In this document: one piece after another, positions 1-9,083 of the stretch
Layout of the letters: the number at the start of each line of letters is the position of its first letter
Position numbering within the stretch: position 1 is the first letter of the stretch
Source: Planctomycetota bacterium
GTDB lineage: Bacteria > Planctomycetota > Planctomycetia > Pirellulales > UBA7805
NCBI GenBank assembly: GCA_014237955.1
Contig: JABABY010000001.1
Coordinates: 1 to 47,162, forward strand
Reading direction: 5' to 3'
DNA: 47,162 nt
Made by a program: the position numbers and the translations under genes
The notes under the pieces: generated by a model
The model's input: only the letters and a program-made list of their open reading frames with translations
What the model was told of the DNA's origin: nothing
The model's database searches: none

Positions 1-2163
1 ATACCCAGTACTCGATGCTTCCAACGCCACATTCGGGGCAACCCCAAAATAGGTGCTCGAGGCAAATTCGCTCACCGACATTTCTGTCAAAGGCTCGAAA
101 GCCGCTAATGAGAAACCACTGACATGCTCACCAGGGTCCACTATATGAGTCACACTAAAGAGCCAACTCTCCCCAGGATCCAGTTTGTTGTTCTGGTCTA
201 TATCCCCTGTGTTGAAATCATCCGTCAGAACCGCAGGGGCATCAGTATCATCGCTCGGATCATTCGGAGTTTCATTGTCATCAACAACGTACACACTCTC
301 GAGTGAGAGATTTCCAGAATTAGCAACGACCACTTTGTGCGTCACCATCATATCTAATGGGAAATATGGGGTCGCCGGGACTTCCCCAATATCATTGTGG
401 AGAGTGACAATCATGTCGATATCGATAACGGGAAGATCGTCGTTCACCACTTGCAACGAGGCTGTGCCACCTGTTGCGCGATTCGCGCTGGCTGCAATCG
501 AAACCGTTTTGGAATCGAACAGCAACCCATTATCCACCGTACCAATGTCGAAGGTTACGGACGAATAGCCGGCGGGGATGATCACACTCGCCGGTATCTC
601 CAATGCGGATGGGTCATCGCTAACCAGATGTACCAGAAGATCCTCACTGATATCCTTGCTACAGGTTACTGTTCCTGTAGTCGCCAGCAAACCGTCCGCC
701 TCCCCGACGGTATCGGTCTCGACTGCAAGTGTCAGAATTTGCTCCGGGGCGATACCGACAGCATCCGCTATGACGAGGCCCGTCTCGCCCGGTGATCCCG
801 ATAATGTGACGATTAGGGTACCATCCGTAACGGTGACAACATCGAGATCTTCCCAATTTGCGCCATCAAATGTGAAATCGTCTGGTACCCGCCGCTGATT
901 CAGCACAACCTCGGAGAGGAGATCCCCTGATCCATTTTTAATTGTGAAAGGAGCGTCGTTTGCGCGAATGATGCCACCGCGCTCCCGCCACGTCTTGCTT
1001 ACCCGATATTGACCCGGTTCGAGATTTGTAAAGGTCCAGGAAGCTTCACCATCACCAGTACCCACCTGCTTGCGAAACCAGCCACCTTGATAGCCGGGCA
1101 TGCTCGGTTCGGGGATAAATTGAAATCCAAACTGTGAGAATCCCTCGTCAGCATCGTCGATCACAGTCAAGTTTTCCGGGTTTTCCGGAACTAGAATTTG
1201 TCCGAAATCTACATTCTCGGTGTAGCGCCCCATTTCCACATTGACCTCAAGCCGCCCTTCACCGAACGACAAGCCCATGTCTGTGGTTAGAAGCGGACGG
1301 ATCACGTAATCACCACTCGGAACTTCAAATGCATAGCTCCCATCAGTGGACGATGTGGTCGTTAGTTCATTCTGATCCAGAACCCCGTTATCATTTGCAT
1401 CGACAAACACCGTGACATCGGAAATACCATATTCCCCACCATCCTGTACACCATCTTGGTCAAAATCATCAAAAACAGTGCCGCGGATCTCGCCATTACC
1501 AGAAACAGAATGGATGACCAGCAGGTTGCCAGAGGAATCGATAGGAAGTGAGCTATATGCTCCCCCGTAGCTCTCGGTAGGAATCCCCTCAAGGGCATTC
1601 ACAGTCGACATATCAGTGACGGTTGCAAAGACTGTAAAACCACCATTCTGGTTGTCGAGATTGCTGCTATTGTCGCTCAAATTTACAAAGAACTGGCTCG
1701 TTGCACTATCTGGATATCCAAGTTTGGCCATTGCCACCGTTGCCCGTGTATTGGAAACACCAAACTCATTTGCAATCGGAGGGTCTGCTGGAACCGTCGA
1801 AAACTGCGCAGTACTAGAAAACGATTCCTGCGTTGTTGTAAAGCCACCACCCTGAATGACAAAGCCTGGAATCAAACGATGGAAAAAGGAATTGTCATAG
1901 TCCCCATCGTTTGCATAGTTCAGAAAATTGTCGACGGTACCTGGGGCCTGTGTCGCGAGCAATTCGAGTGGAATGTCGCCATGATTGGTCTCAAGGACCA
2001 CAGTAGGGTCGACAAGAAGATTGGCCGCTTCCGAATTGTAGCCCGTCAACAGCCGTCGCGGCTCAAGAGGTTCCAATCGCAAACCGACTCGGCGCCGACC
2101 GATAGCCGTACCGGCAGCCCGGCGACCTCGACCTGTTCGTTTTGAATTGTTACGGTGAAACAT
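1..2163 (-). CDS. Exported cyclophilin-type peptidyl-prolyl isomerase with surface domains (3' end cut by window)
   Basis: Open frame of 721 codons from ATG at 2163 to the window edge; the C-terminus is missing. The N-terminus is Arg-rich and carries LEPLEPRRLL (residues 30-39), the LEPR-x-LL motif found on many exported planctomycete proteins. Residues about 55-220 are a cyclophilin domain: FHRLIPGFVIQGGGF (residues 94-108) keeps the Arg, Phe and Gln of the active site, followed by a SQFFVNL core and a VFATV strand. About 225-320 is an SdrD/CNA-B-like beta domain with Asp/Asn-rich, possibly calcium-binding loops (FDDFDQDGVQDGGE, DANDNGVLDQNE). Next come a golvesin-like beta segment (about 340-450), a Calx-beta-like segment and a DUF11-like repeat. 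Inference: it helps fold or anchor proteins at or outside the cell surface. Family call for the PPIase is firm; the later domains are judged by eye. Confidence 0.85.
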   Translation of the reverse strand, partial: MFHRNNSKRTGRGRRAAGTAIGRRRVGLRLEPLEPRRLLTGYNSEAANLLVDPTVVLETNHGDIPLELLATQAPGTVDNFLNYANDGDYDNSFFHRLIPGFVIQGGGFTTTQESFSSTAQFSTVPADPPIANEFGVSNTRATVAMAKLGYPDSATSQFFVNLSDNSSNLDNQNGGFTVFATVTDMSTVNALEGIPTESYGGAYSSLPIDSSGNLLVIHSVSGNGEIRGTVFDDFDQDGVQDGGEYGISDVTVFVDANDNGVLDQNELTTTSSTDGSYAFEVPSGDYVIRPLLTTDMGLSFGEGRLEVNVEMGRYTENVDFGQILVPENPENLTVIDDADEGFSQFGFQFIPEPSMPGYQGGWFRKQVGTGDGEASWTFTNLEPGQYRVSKTWRERGGIIRANDAPFTIKNGSGDLLSEVVLNQRRVPDDFTFDGANWEDLDVVTVTDGTLIVTLSGSPGETGLVIADAVGIAPEQILTLAVETDTVGEADGLLATTGTVTCSKDISEDLLVHLVSDDPSALEIPASVIIPAGYSSVTFDIGTVDNGLLFDSKTVSIAASANRATGGTASLQVVNDDLPVIDIDMIVTLHNDIGEVPATPYFPLDMMVTHKVVVANSGNLSLESVYVVDDNETPNDPSDDTDAPAVLTDDFNTGDIDQNNKLDPGESWLFSVTHIVDPGEHVSGFSLAAFEPLTEMSVSEFASSTYFGVAPNVALEASSTGY

Positions 2164-2322
2164 CGATTACCCTGATCCATCTAATTGTATTTTTAAATGC
2201 CATTTTTGCCAAGAAAATGGCGTTGCAGCACCTCACCCGGGGGGGTTTTTAGCTCTCATCATCCGTACAACCGTCCTGAGTGAACCGGAAACACTCTTGC
2301 GGCAACGAGAGTAAACCGGCAA

Positions 2323-5300
2323 TCACTCGACCATTTTCTGAAATTCCGGACGGTGTTTCAATGATACAAATGCGCGATCCTGGCGAATAATGTCTTTATC
2401 CAGACCCAATCCAATTGCTTTACGAAGCAAATCCAGGGTGCGTTTTGCACGGGCATTGGCACGTTCCGAATCCTGTTGTTCATATTCGGCAATTCCGGTC
2501 GCCACGGCATAAACACTTGCTGCGTTGTAGAGAACCTGCCAGCGGTCGCCGGCCAGTTTGACCGCCGCATCGGCATCGGTACACGCCTTGGTATCCTTTC
2601 CAAGCAGAGCCGATGCATATCCACGGCCATTGTATGCTTCAGCCTGCTGCAGGACATTTAGCTGATCGCGGCCTTGTAATGCTTGATCAAACTGTTTTTC
2701 GGCAGAGAGTGTGTCGAGCAAACTCGCCCACCCGAGACGAAGGTGAATACTCGCCTCAGCACCTCCCTGCTGCGTTGCGAGTTGGTAGTCCACCATCGCC
2801 TCGTCCTCACGACCACTTCCCGCTTTCAAATCTGCTCTTCGGCTATAAAGGCCCGCAAGTGCATCGGGCCCCAAGGTCGCCGCACCCCAAGCTTCGGCGG
2901 CGTCAAAATCTGCGATGGCTTGTTTGACGAGGGAGGGATCGTTTTTTGTACCTCCATGACTTTGAGCGAGTTGCCATAGCCGGTGGCGGACACGGCCACG
3001 GCCTAAAAATGCACTTGGATCTTGAGACCTCACCCGCAAAGTTCGGCCGTAGCTGCGCTCTGCCTGTTGAAGATATTCACGGGCAGAAGCAATGTTGTCG
3101 CCACTAGATGCACGTTCGGCTAGTCTCTCGTAAACGCCACCCAAGCGATACTCGACGCGAGGATCATGTGGTGCGACTCTTTGGGCATTTAGAAGATCTT
3201 GTAAAGCGGCATCCATCTCTCCAAACCGCATACGCGTCTCCCCTCGTCCCAACAGTGCCTCCAGATAACTAGGGTATTGTCCGAGTGCCTGAGAAAAACT
3301 GCCGATGGCTTGATCCAACTCTTTTTGAGCTGGATCTTTATCGCCCAATCCCCTAAAAATCGCAGCCCTTTCTGCATAGGTTGCGCCCAGGTTAGAAAGC
3401 GGGCCAGGATCCGCCGGTTCCTGTTCGTGACTGCGACGAAACTGCTCACTTGCTAGAGCGAGCCATTTCATCTTTTGTCGCACGCTTGCACCTCCACCAG
3501 CGGTGGTTGCACGGGTCAAGTAAACAACACCCCGATTGTTGGTCACCGCGCTTAAGTTTGGTGCGATGCTTTCAGCACGATTCAGTGCCGCATGCGCGGC
3601 CTCCCAATCTCCCAAGCGGGCCAAAGCAAGTGCTTTGCCAGCATATGCCAAGGCAAATTGCGGTCGCAAACGAGTGACTTGATCGTAGGCGGCAATAGCA
3701 CGCACTGGTTGCTGCAGTTGTAGCCAACAAACCGCAAGCATCATATGAGACCAGACATGATCTGGATTTTCTTTCAGAGCATTTTCATACTCCGAGATCG
3801 CTTTGAAAATATCCCCTTTCGTTCGCGCATCCGTACCTTCAAGAAAAAAATCGAACGCTGTCGCCGAGGCCGTTTGCAACAGACGCCGTCTATCGGAATC
3901 GGCCTGATCTGTCTCTCCAAGCATCTGGTAGTAGTCGGACCGCAAACGGTAGATCGCTCGTCGACCGCGTCGTAATTGTTCTGCATCCGCCAACATTGCA
4001 ACTGCATTACGAAGCGATGCCGCTTGTTTGTCTTTAGGAGCCGAATCAACCTCTGCCCGGGCCAGCAGGATAATGGCTTCGGCCATACTTTCACGCAACT
4101 GATTTACCGCTTCATGATCGAGATCTTCGGATTCCAATCGCTCTGCCCAACCACCCTGCTGGTACGCATCGTAAATCGATCGGCTCAAATTCCTGCCGGT
4201 AATCATGTCACCAAACACTGTGCGAAAACGAACTTCGTCCATACTTTTGTTCACTTGATCGAGCATTGCATCGAAATCCTCACGTGTACCGATCGTTTGC
4301 TCGACATGCTGCCGCTGCATGGCAGCATCCTCAAACACCTTTTTCAAAGAAGCTCGCTTTTTCGCAACCGCCTCAGCTTGCGTAAAAAATTTCAATGCTT
4401 TCGGTAGATCATTGGCCACAAGTGCCTCTTGACCTGCACCCAAGTTTTTCTGCACATCGCTCAGCGATTCAGAATCTCTCGATGCCTCGACCTGAAGCCA
4501 GACCACCGCTGCGATCAACGCCGTCAGCAGCAGCGCTGCGGAGGCACTTACGGGAACTTTATGGTGTCTTGCAAATCGAAATGCCCGCTGGAGGACTGGC
4601 TCGCGGTAGACCGACACCGGCTCATCGGCAAGCCAGCATTCCATGTCTGCCGCCAACTCCCCAGCACTCTCATAGCGATCCTCCGGTTCCGGAGACATCG
4701 CCTTGACACAGATTGCTTCGAGGGCACGAGGTACATCGGGAGCGACTTCGCAGGGATGCTTGAATTGTCCTGCAGCTACCTGTTCTAACGCTGTATCGCC
4801 CTGAAATGGGAATTTACCGGTAAGGACGCGATAGAGAGTCGCGCCTAGGCTGTAGATATCGCTCGCCGGTCCAACCTGATCTACCGACCCGAGGGCCTGT
4901 TCTGGACTCATATAGGCCGGAGTCCCAACAACGGAACCGGGCAATGTCGTACTTGCACTTCGAATCTTCACCGGAGATGGATGTTCGCCTTTCGGCTCGC
5001 TTTCCACCTCTTCTTCATCCATCTTTTTTGCCAACCCCCAATCGACGACAAGCGTCTCACCATAACACCCAAGCATGACATTATCTGGCTTGATATCGCG
5101 GTGGATAATGTCTCGGTTATGCGCATAATCGATCACCTGACAAACATCGATAAAGTGATTCAATAACCTTCGAAATTCGAGGCGTCGTTGTCCAGGATCA
5201 CACGGCTCCTCTGCTGATTTGTGATATCGCGAAACGGCCTTGGAAAGCGTTTCGCCTTCGATAAATCGCATCGCATAGTATAACTGTCCGTCTGGATAGT

Positions 5301-5958
5301 GCCCCAATCCGTAGACCGGAACGACTCCTGGATGTTCCAATGCACCAGTAATTCGAGCTTCTTGGGCAAACCGCTCCCGACTCGCCTGGACATTCGCATA
5401 GCGCGGTTTGATCTCCTTAAGTGCAACTTCCCGAGGCACCTCTCGATCTACCGCAACATGAATTTCTCCAAGACCTCCTTTCTCATGGAATCGAATCTTT
5501 TTAAACCTTATGGATTGTGGGTCAGTGGCTGGATGATAAATGGCATCTTCAGCATCTGGGTCACCAATAATCGCTTCCGAATTTGCTGCCCACAGCGAAT
5601 AGCTTTCATTGGTAAGATTTGTCAGGTTCTCACCCGACGGTGTGTGATCCAGAGTCAGGCTATTTGGTCCCGATGCCCCATCATCCTGGACCATGTCAGA
5701 TGGCGTATGGTCCAAAGTAGGATAAACACTCTCATCAGTATCATCAGACTGCCCGATCCTATCGGCAACCGCTTTTTCTAGAGATAAGCGATCGGCCGAC
5801 GAGAGCAACCCCAGACTCTCGAGGGTCTCGGCAAGAGAACTGTTTGGCTGTTCATTCCAGACTTTCGCACCCCTCACTAATTCCTCGCCCGAAACAAATT
5901 CCATCTCGACCGCCAAGATGCCAAGCAGAAAATTGTTATCTGCCGCCCGATCATTCAT
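2323..5958 (-). CDS. Membrane-anchored Ser/Thr protein kinase with C-terminal TPR repeats
   Basis: Protein of 1211 residues. An N-terminal helical segment (about 1-70) resembles the leader of many planctomycete kinases. The kinase domain spans about 155-445: glycine loop EKGGLGE, catalytic Lys181 in VALKEIKP, HRDIKPDN with Asp288, metal-binding Asp306 in DWG (instead of DFG), then GTPAYMSPEQ and SDIYSLG. A single membrane segment lies at about 469-489. The remainder contains TPR-like helices, clearest at about 720-1000, usually used for protein contacts. With an N-in topology the kinase would face the cytoplasm and the TPRs the periplasm or an inner compartment. TLDHTPS occurs twice (about 81-87 and 102-108). 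The ATG start has no clear Shine-Dalgarno. It lies downstream of the TadZ-like gene on the same strand, 223 bases away. Substrates are unknown. Confidence 0.93.
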   Translation of the reverse strand: MNDRAADNNFLLGILAVEMEFVSGEELVRGAKVWNEQPNSSLAETLESLGLLSSADRLSLEKAVADRIGQSDDTDESVYPTLDHTPSDMVQDDGASGPNSLTLDHTPSGENLTNLTNESYSLWAANSEAIIGDPDAEDAIYHPATDPQSIRFKKIRFHEKGGLGEIHVAVDREVPREVALKEIKPRYANVQASRERFAQEARITGALEHPGVVPVYGLGHYPDGQLYYAMRFIEGETLSKAVSRYHKSAEEPCDPGQRRLEFRRLLNHFIDVCQVIDYAHNRDIIHRDIKPDNVMLGCYGETLVVDWGLAKKMDEEEVESEPKGEHPSPVKIRSASTTLPGSVVGTPAYMSPEQALGSVDQVGPASDIYSLGATLYRVLTGKFPFQGDTALEQVAAGQFKHPCEVAPDVPRALEAICVKAMSPEPEDRYESAGELAADMECWLADEPVSVYREPVLQRAFRFARHHKVPVSASAALLLTALIAAVVWLQVEASRDSESLSDVQKNLGAGQEALVANDLPKALKFFTQAEAVAKKRASLKKVFEDAAMQRQHVEQTIGTREDFDAMLDQVNKSMDEVRFRTVFGDMITGRNLSRSIYDAYQQGGWAERLESEDLDHEAVNQLRESMAEAIILLARAEVDSAPKDKQAASLRNAVAMLADAEQLRRGRRAIYRLRSDYYQMLGETDQADSDRRRLLQTASATAFDFFLEGTDARTKGDIFKAISEYENALKENPDHVWSHMMLAVCWLQLQQPVRAIAAYDQVTRLRPQFALAYAGKALALARLGDWEAAHAALNRAESIAPNLSAVTNNRGVVYLTRATTAGGGASVRQKMKWLALASEQFRRSHEQEPADPGPLSNLGATYAERAAIFRGLGDKDPAQKELDQAIGSFSQALGQYPSYLEALLGRGETRMRFGEMDAALQDLLNAQRVAPHDPRVEYRLGGVYERLAERASSGDNIASAREYLQQAERSYGRTLRVRSQDPSAFLGRGRVRHRLWQLAQSHGGTKNDPSLVKQAIADFDAAEAWGAATLGPDALAGLYSRRADLKAGSGREDEAMVDYQLATQQGGAEASIHLRLGWASLLDTLSAEKQFDQALQGRDQLNVLQQAEAYNGRGYASALLGKDTKACTDADAAVKLAGDRWQVLYNAASVYAVATGIAEYEQQDSERANARAKRTLDLLRKAIGLGLDKDIIRQDRAFVSLKHRPEFQKMVE

Positions 5959-6181
5959 AAGTACACCACAGAAAGCGAAAGGCCAGTCCAGCGCCCAACC
6001 AAGAGACGGTCATTCGGTCCACGCCAAAGATCGGCAGGAGTCTTGGAACGCGACTGCTACGTTTCGACTTCTCTAGAAGAAGAAGTGAGCCAGTCCATCT
6101 TCCTGTGCTACCGGTGACCCGTCTATCGGAATCATTGTGCCCGACCACAACATGAGGGGCAGACACGCAACGCCACAGGGT
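5959..6181. other. Spacer between tadZ-like gene and kinase
   Basis: These 223 bases separate two leftward genes. Small open frames exist on the minus strand, one of them running into the kinase start, but they have no recognisable protein features. I see no convincing terminator or promoter, so co-transcription of kinase and tadZ is possible but not shown. Confidence 0.4.
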
Positions 6182-7387
6182 TCAGTATGGCATCTGAGAA
6201 ACAGGGTTTCCAGACCTTTGCCATTCTGGAATCGCTGCAACTGCAGGGGCAACGGTAAACGTCTTAGATAAGCCCACAATGGCGTCTGTAATTGCCGCCC
6301 GGGGTGCCTGTTCGATCAGCGGAATGCCGCCGCGACGAGCTTCTGCCAAGGCTTGCTGGTCGCAGGGGATTTCCCAATCAATGCTCCTCCCAATGATCTC
6401 CTCTGCCTTTTTGAGGCTCAGCGGACTTTCTTTCCGGTCCACATGGTTGAGTACGAGGCGGACTTTATCAGCACAGCCGATCACTTCATCGAAAAACGCA
6501 AACAGGCGGATCACGTTATGTAAACCGGACGGATCAAGATGGGTCATCAAGAGTATCTGATCTGACCTGCAAAGGACTGCTCGATCTATCGCGGTATACC
6601 CCTTGGACAGGTCGAAGATGAGGTGTGAAAAGGTTTTTTCTAAAAGACGTATTAGGCGGTGTAATTTTTCGTGATCGATTTCTCTCTGGTCTGCAAGCGA
6701 TAAAGGACGCGACAATACATAAAGCCCTGAGGCGTGTCGGACGAGCGATCGGCGAAGGCGTTTTTCATCTAAATGATCAACAGAATCGACAAGATCAACT
6801 AGTGTCATCGCGGCAATAGTATCAAGGCAGATATCTGTATCCCCAAGATTGAGATCCAGGTCGATGAGTGCGACTGAATGCGGGGCAACCGATGCTAATG
6901 CACAACCAAGATTAACTGCTAGACTCGTCGTTCCAACCCCACCGGCACTTCCTGCAACGGCTACCAAGGAACAACGATGTCGGCGAGCATCCTCCCGAAT
7001 GCTTTGATTTTCATCAACGCGATTGAATGCTTGCAGGAGTTCCTCAGAACAAACGGGAGCTGTCAAAAATTCGCTTACACCAGCCTGCATACATTGCAGT
7101 ATCAAATTGCCATCGGAAGAGCTGCTTGCCACAAAAAGAATGGAATCTGGCGCCTTTGCAAAAATCTGCCGGATCATTTTCAATGCGATATCCGGATCCT
7201 CATCAATCAATACGATTCCGATATCGGGTTCTCGCTGTAACAGTCCCTCGGCAAAACACCCATAGCTTGAATACTCGGCCTCAAGTGCAATATGTTCCAT
7301 GCGGAGCAGCTGTTTTTTCAGCGCACCACGGGGCTTCTCCTCCGGTACAGCAATAACTACTCGAAGAGTATTTTTTATGGGTTGCAT
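6182..7387 (-). CDS. cpaE: TadZ/CpaE-like ATPase with receiver-like N-terminal domain
   Basis: A 401-residue protein of the MinD/ParA superfamily. Residues about 7-125 resemble a response-regulator receiver fold, including LIDED (60-64). From about 140 comes the ATPase domain: a P-loop-like GSAGGVGTTSLAVNLG (146-161), then LIDLDLNLGD (174-183) and a Walker-B-like HLIFDLSKG. In Tad systems TadZ/CpaE localises the pilus machine at the inner membrane. The usual deviant Walker A is KGGVGKT; here both lysines are replaced (Ala and Thr). Loss of the second is common in CpaE proteins, loss of the first is less usual. It follows the secretin gene by 79 bases on the same strand, so the two are probably one transcript. 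Symbol is by family; Tad function is inferred. Confidence 0.85.
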   Translation of the reverse strand: MQPIKNTLRVVIAVPEEKPRGALKKQLLRMEHIALEAEYSSYGCFAEGLLQREPDIGIVLIDEDPDIALKMIRQIFAKAPDSILFVASSSSDGNLILQCMQAGVSEFLTAPVCSEELLQAFNRVDENQSIREDARRHRCSLVAVAGSAGGVGTTSLAVNLGCALASVAPHSVALIDLDLNLGDTDICLDTIAAMTLVDLVDSVDHLDEKRLRRSLVRHASGLYVLSRPLSLADQREIDHEKLHRLIRLLEKTFSHLIFDLSKGYTAIDRAVLCRSDQILLMTHLDPSGLHNVIRLFAFFDEVIGCADKVRLVLNHVDRKESPLSLKKAEEIIGRSIDWEIPCDQQALAEARRGGIPLIEQAPRAAITDAIVGLSKTFTVAPAVAAIPEWQRSGNPVSQMPY

Positions 7388-7466
7388 TTTTCAGATCCAT
7401 TTTCGCATGAACTGCCACCACAATAAGAATCCGTTAACATCGGCAGCTACCAACCACACTGCATTT

Positions 7467-9083
7467 TCACCGCTGGCGATCATAGCCCAAAGGACCGATC
7501 AATCCGGGAACTTCTAGATCTTTCTCATCAAACGGGAAACCCGATGTAGAGACGGGCGGTCGTTTCAATCCTGATGTGGAAACGACGGGTGGAATTCGAG
7601 TTACACGACGGCCGCGAGGTGTCAGAGAGGTTGAAGGTCCAGGCCCGTCATAGCGCACCGGCATCGAAAACGGTGACTGTTGAGCATGAGGCAGAAACTC
7701 TGCCGAAGAGTCTGGCTCCGTTGTTGCCGCTGGCTTGGGAAGTTCCCCGGGTAGGATCTCCTCATAGACCCCGGGAACAAAAGACTCGTACTCTCCGTTT
7801 GGCATCGCATAACCCGTTGGCAACGAGCAATGGCTTGGAATTTCGATCTCTCCCCTGAGATATAATGCGGTACCTCTGGGACTTGCTGAGTTCATGCCTG
7901 GGCCGAGAGGCGGCACTTGTTGTGGCATCAGTGGCTCGACAATTTCAGGTGTTACCATAATCAACAATTCAATTTCATTATTTGTTTCAGCCACATGACG
8001 AAAAGGCGCCCCAAGGTAGGGAATCTTACCCAACATTGGCATTGCGCGGTTTTCCGCTTCAACGCGATTTTGGATTAAACCGGCCAATGCCAAAGTTTGG
8101 CCGGATTGCATTTCGACACCCGTATCCACCTGCCGCACTTTGAGGCTGGGCATTGTGTTTTTGTTAACTTTCGTCGTCTGTGCCAGATCCAGTTCACTCA
8201 CCTTGGGACGGACTTCCAATCGAATACGCCCATTCGCTAATACGTTCGGTACAAAATCGACTTCGGTACCGTAGGTTTTATATTCAACAGAATTGGTGCC
8301 CAAAGCGCCGGGAACGACCACAGGAAACTCTCCCCCGGCACGAAAACTTGCAGAGCGACCACTGAGCGTAACAAGGGTTGGCTCAGCAAGGACTTTGACT
8401 AGCTGATTTTTTTGCAAAGCAGAAAGAAAACCAAGAAATCTTTTATCTTGCTTCACAATCCCACAACGAAGATCAATGCCGTGTTCTCGTAGCTTAGTGC
8501 GAGACACTTCCATAACGCGAACATGCAACAGAACCTGCTGGGCACCGCCTACGGTAATGTTATTGATGACTCTCGGACAAAAATTCTCTGCAATTTGAAT
8601 GATGCGGTCCACATCATCGGCCCGATTCACATAGCCCCCCACGACCACGCTATTGGCAAGTGGAATGATCTCCAGTACTGCGCCTGGGAACTGCGATTTT
8701 AAAAGACGATCCAACTCCCCAATATCTGCGGTTACAGAAACGTCAATCGCATGAATCCGGTTCTGTGAATCATGGAGATTGATTTGCGTAGAACCAGGAT
8801 TTTTTGCAACAACCTGTAACTGGTTTGGGGAAATCGGCTGGATTTGAAGTACGTCAGGATTGGTTACCTGGGCTCTCGGAAAAACATGTTCGAGCGTCAG
8901 CATGCGACTCGTATTGACTCTCATCTCAAGTTGCTGCACCGAGGTTGAAATCGCAACCTCGGGAGATGATGGGAGGGGCATCTCGGCAGTGGCACGTGTG
9001 GTTAGTAGCAGGGCCATAGCCAGGGATATTGCAATTGCATTGCCCCGGTAAAGATCACTGATGCCGGGATTGGCGTATTTCAT
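7467..9083 (-). CDS. cpaC: CpaC/RcpA-like outer-membrane secretin
   Basis: I chose ATG 9083 because GGAAG sits about 7 bases upstream; a start at 9140 would have no properly spaced ribosome site. The 538-residue product starts with a signal peptide (hydrophobic stretch ending near TRATA, about residue 33). A pilus-assembly N-terminal domain and a BON-like segment (LLKSQFPGAVLEIIPLANSV) follow. The secretin core is clear: VKVLAEPTLVTLSGRSASF, AGGEFPVVVP, GTEVDFVPNV, and the terminal LLIMVTPEIVEPL. Secretins form ring channels in the outer membrane; CpaC/RcpA serves Tad pili. The segment just before the core, around GIDLRCGIVKQDKRF, seems short compared with relatives. The last roughly 140 residues form a Pro/Ser-rich tail with repeated PP(V)VSTSG, likely disordered. 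No other Tad genes except the TadZ-like one are present. Confidence 0.88.
   Translation of the reverse strand: MKYANPGISDLYRGNAIAISLAMALLLTTRATAEMPLPSSPEVAISTSVQQLEMRVNTSRMLTLEHVFPRAQVTNPDVLQIQPISPNQLQVVAKNPGSTQINLHDSQNRIHAIDVSVTADIGELDRLLKSQFPGAVLEIIPLANSVVVGGYVNRADDVDRIIQIAENFCPRVINNITVGGAQQVLLHVRVMEVSRTKLREHGIDLRCGIVKQDKRFLGFLSALQKNQLVKVLAEPTLVTLSGRSASFRAGGEFPVVVPGALGTNSVEYKTYGTEVDFVPNVLANGRIRLEVRPKVSELDLAQTTKVNKNTMPSLKVRQVDTGVEMQSGQTLALAGLIQNRVEAENRAMPMLGKIPYLGAPFRHVAETNNEIELLIMVTPEIVEPLMPQQVPPLGPGMNSASPRGTALYLRGEIEIPSHCSLPTGYAMPNGEYESFVPGVYEEILPGELPKPAATTEPDSSAEFLPHAQQSPFSMPVRYDGPGPSTSLTPRGRRVTRIPPVVSTSGLKRPPVSTSGFPFDEKDLEVPGLIGPLGYDRQR

Noticed and set aside
2239..2250. Run of seven G followed by five T in the spacer after the kinase gene
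   Set aside because: Looked like a terminator, but it is on the wrong strand for the leftward kinase gene and has no stem with a loop.
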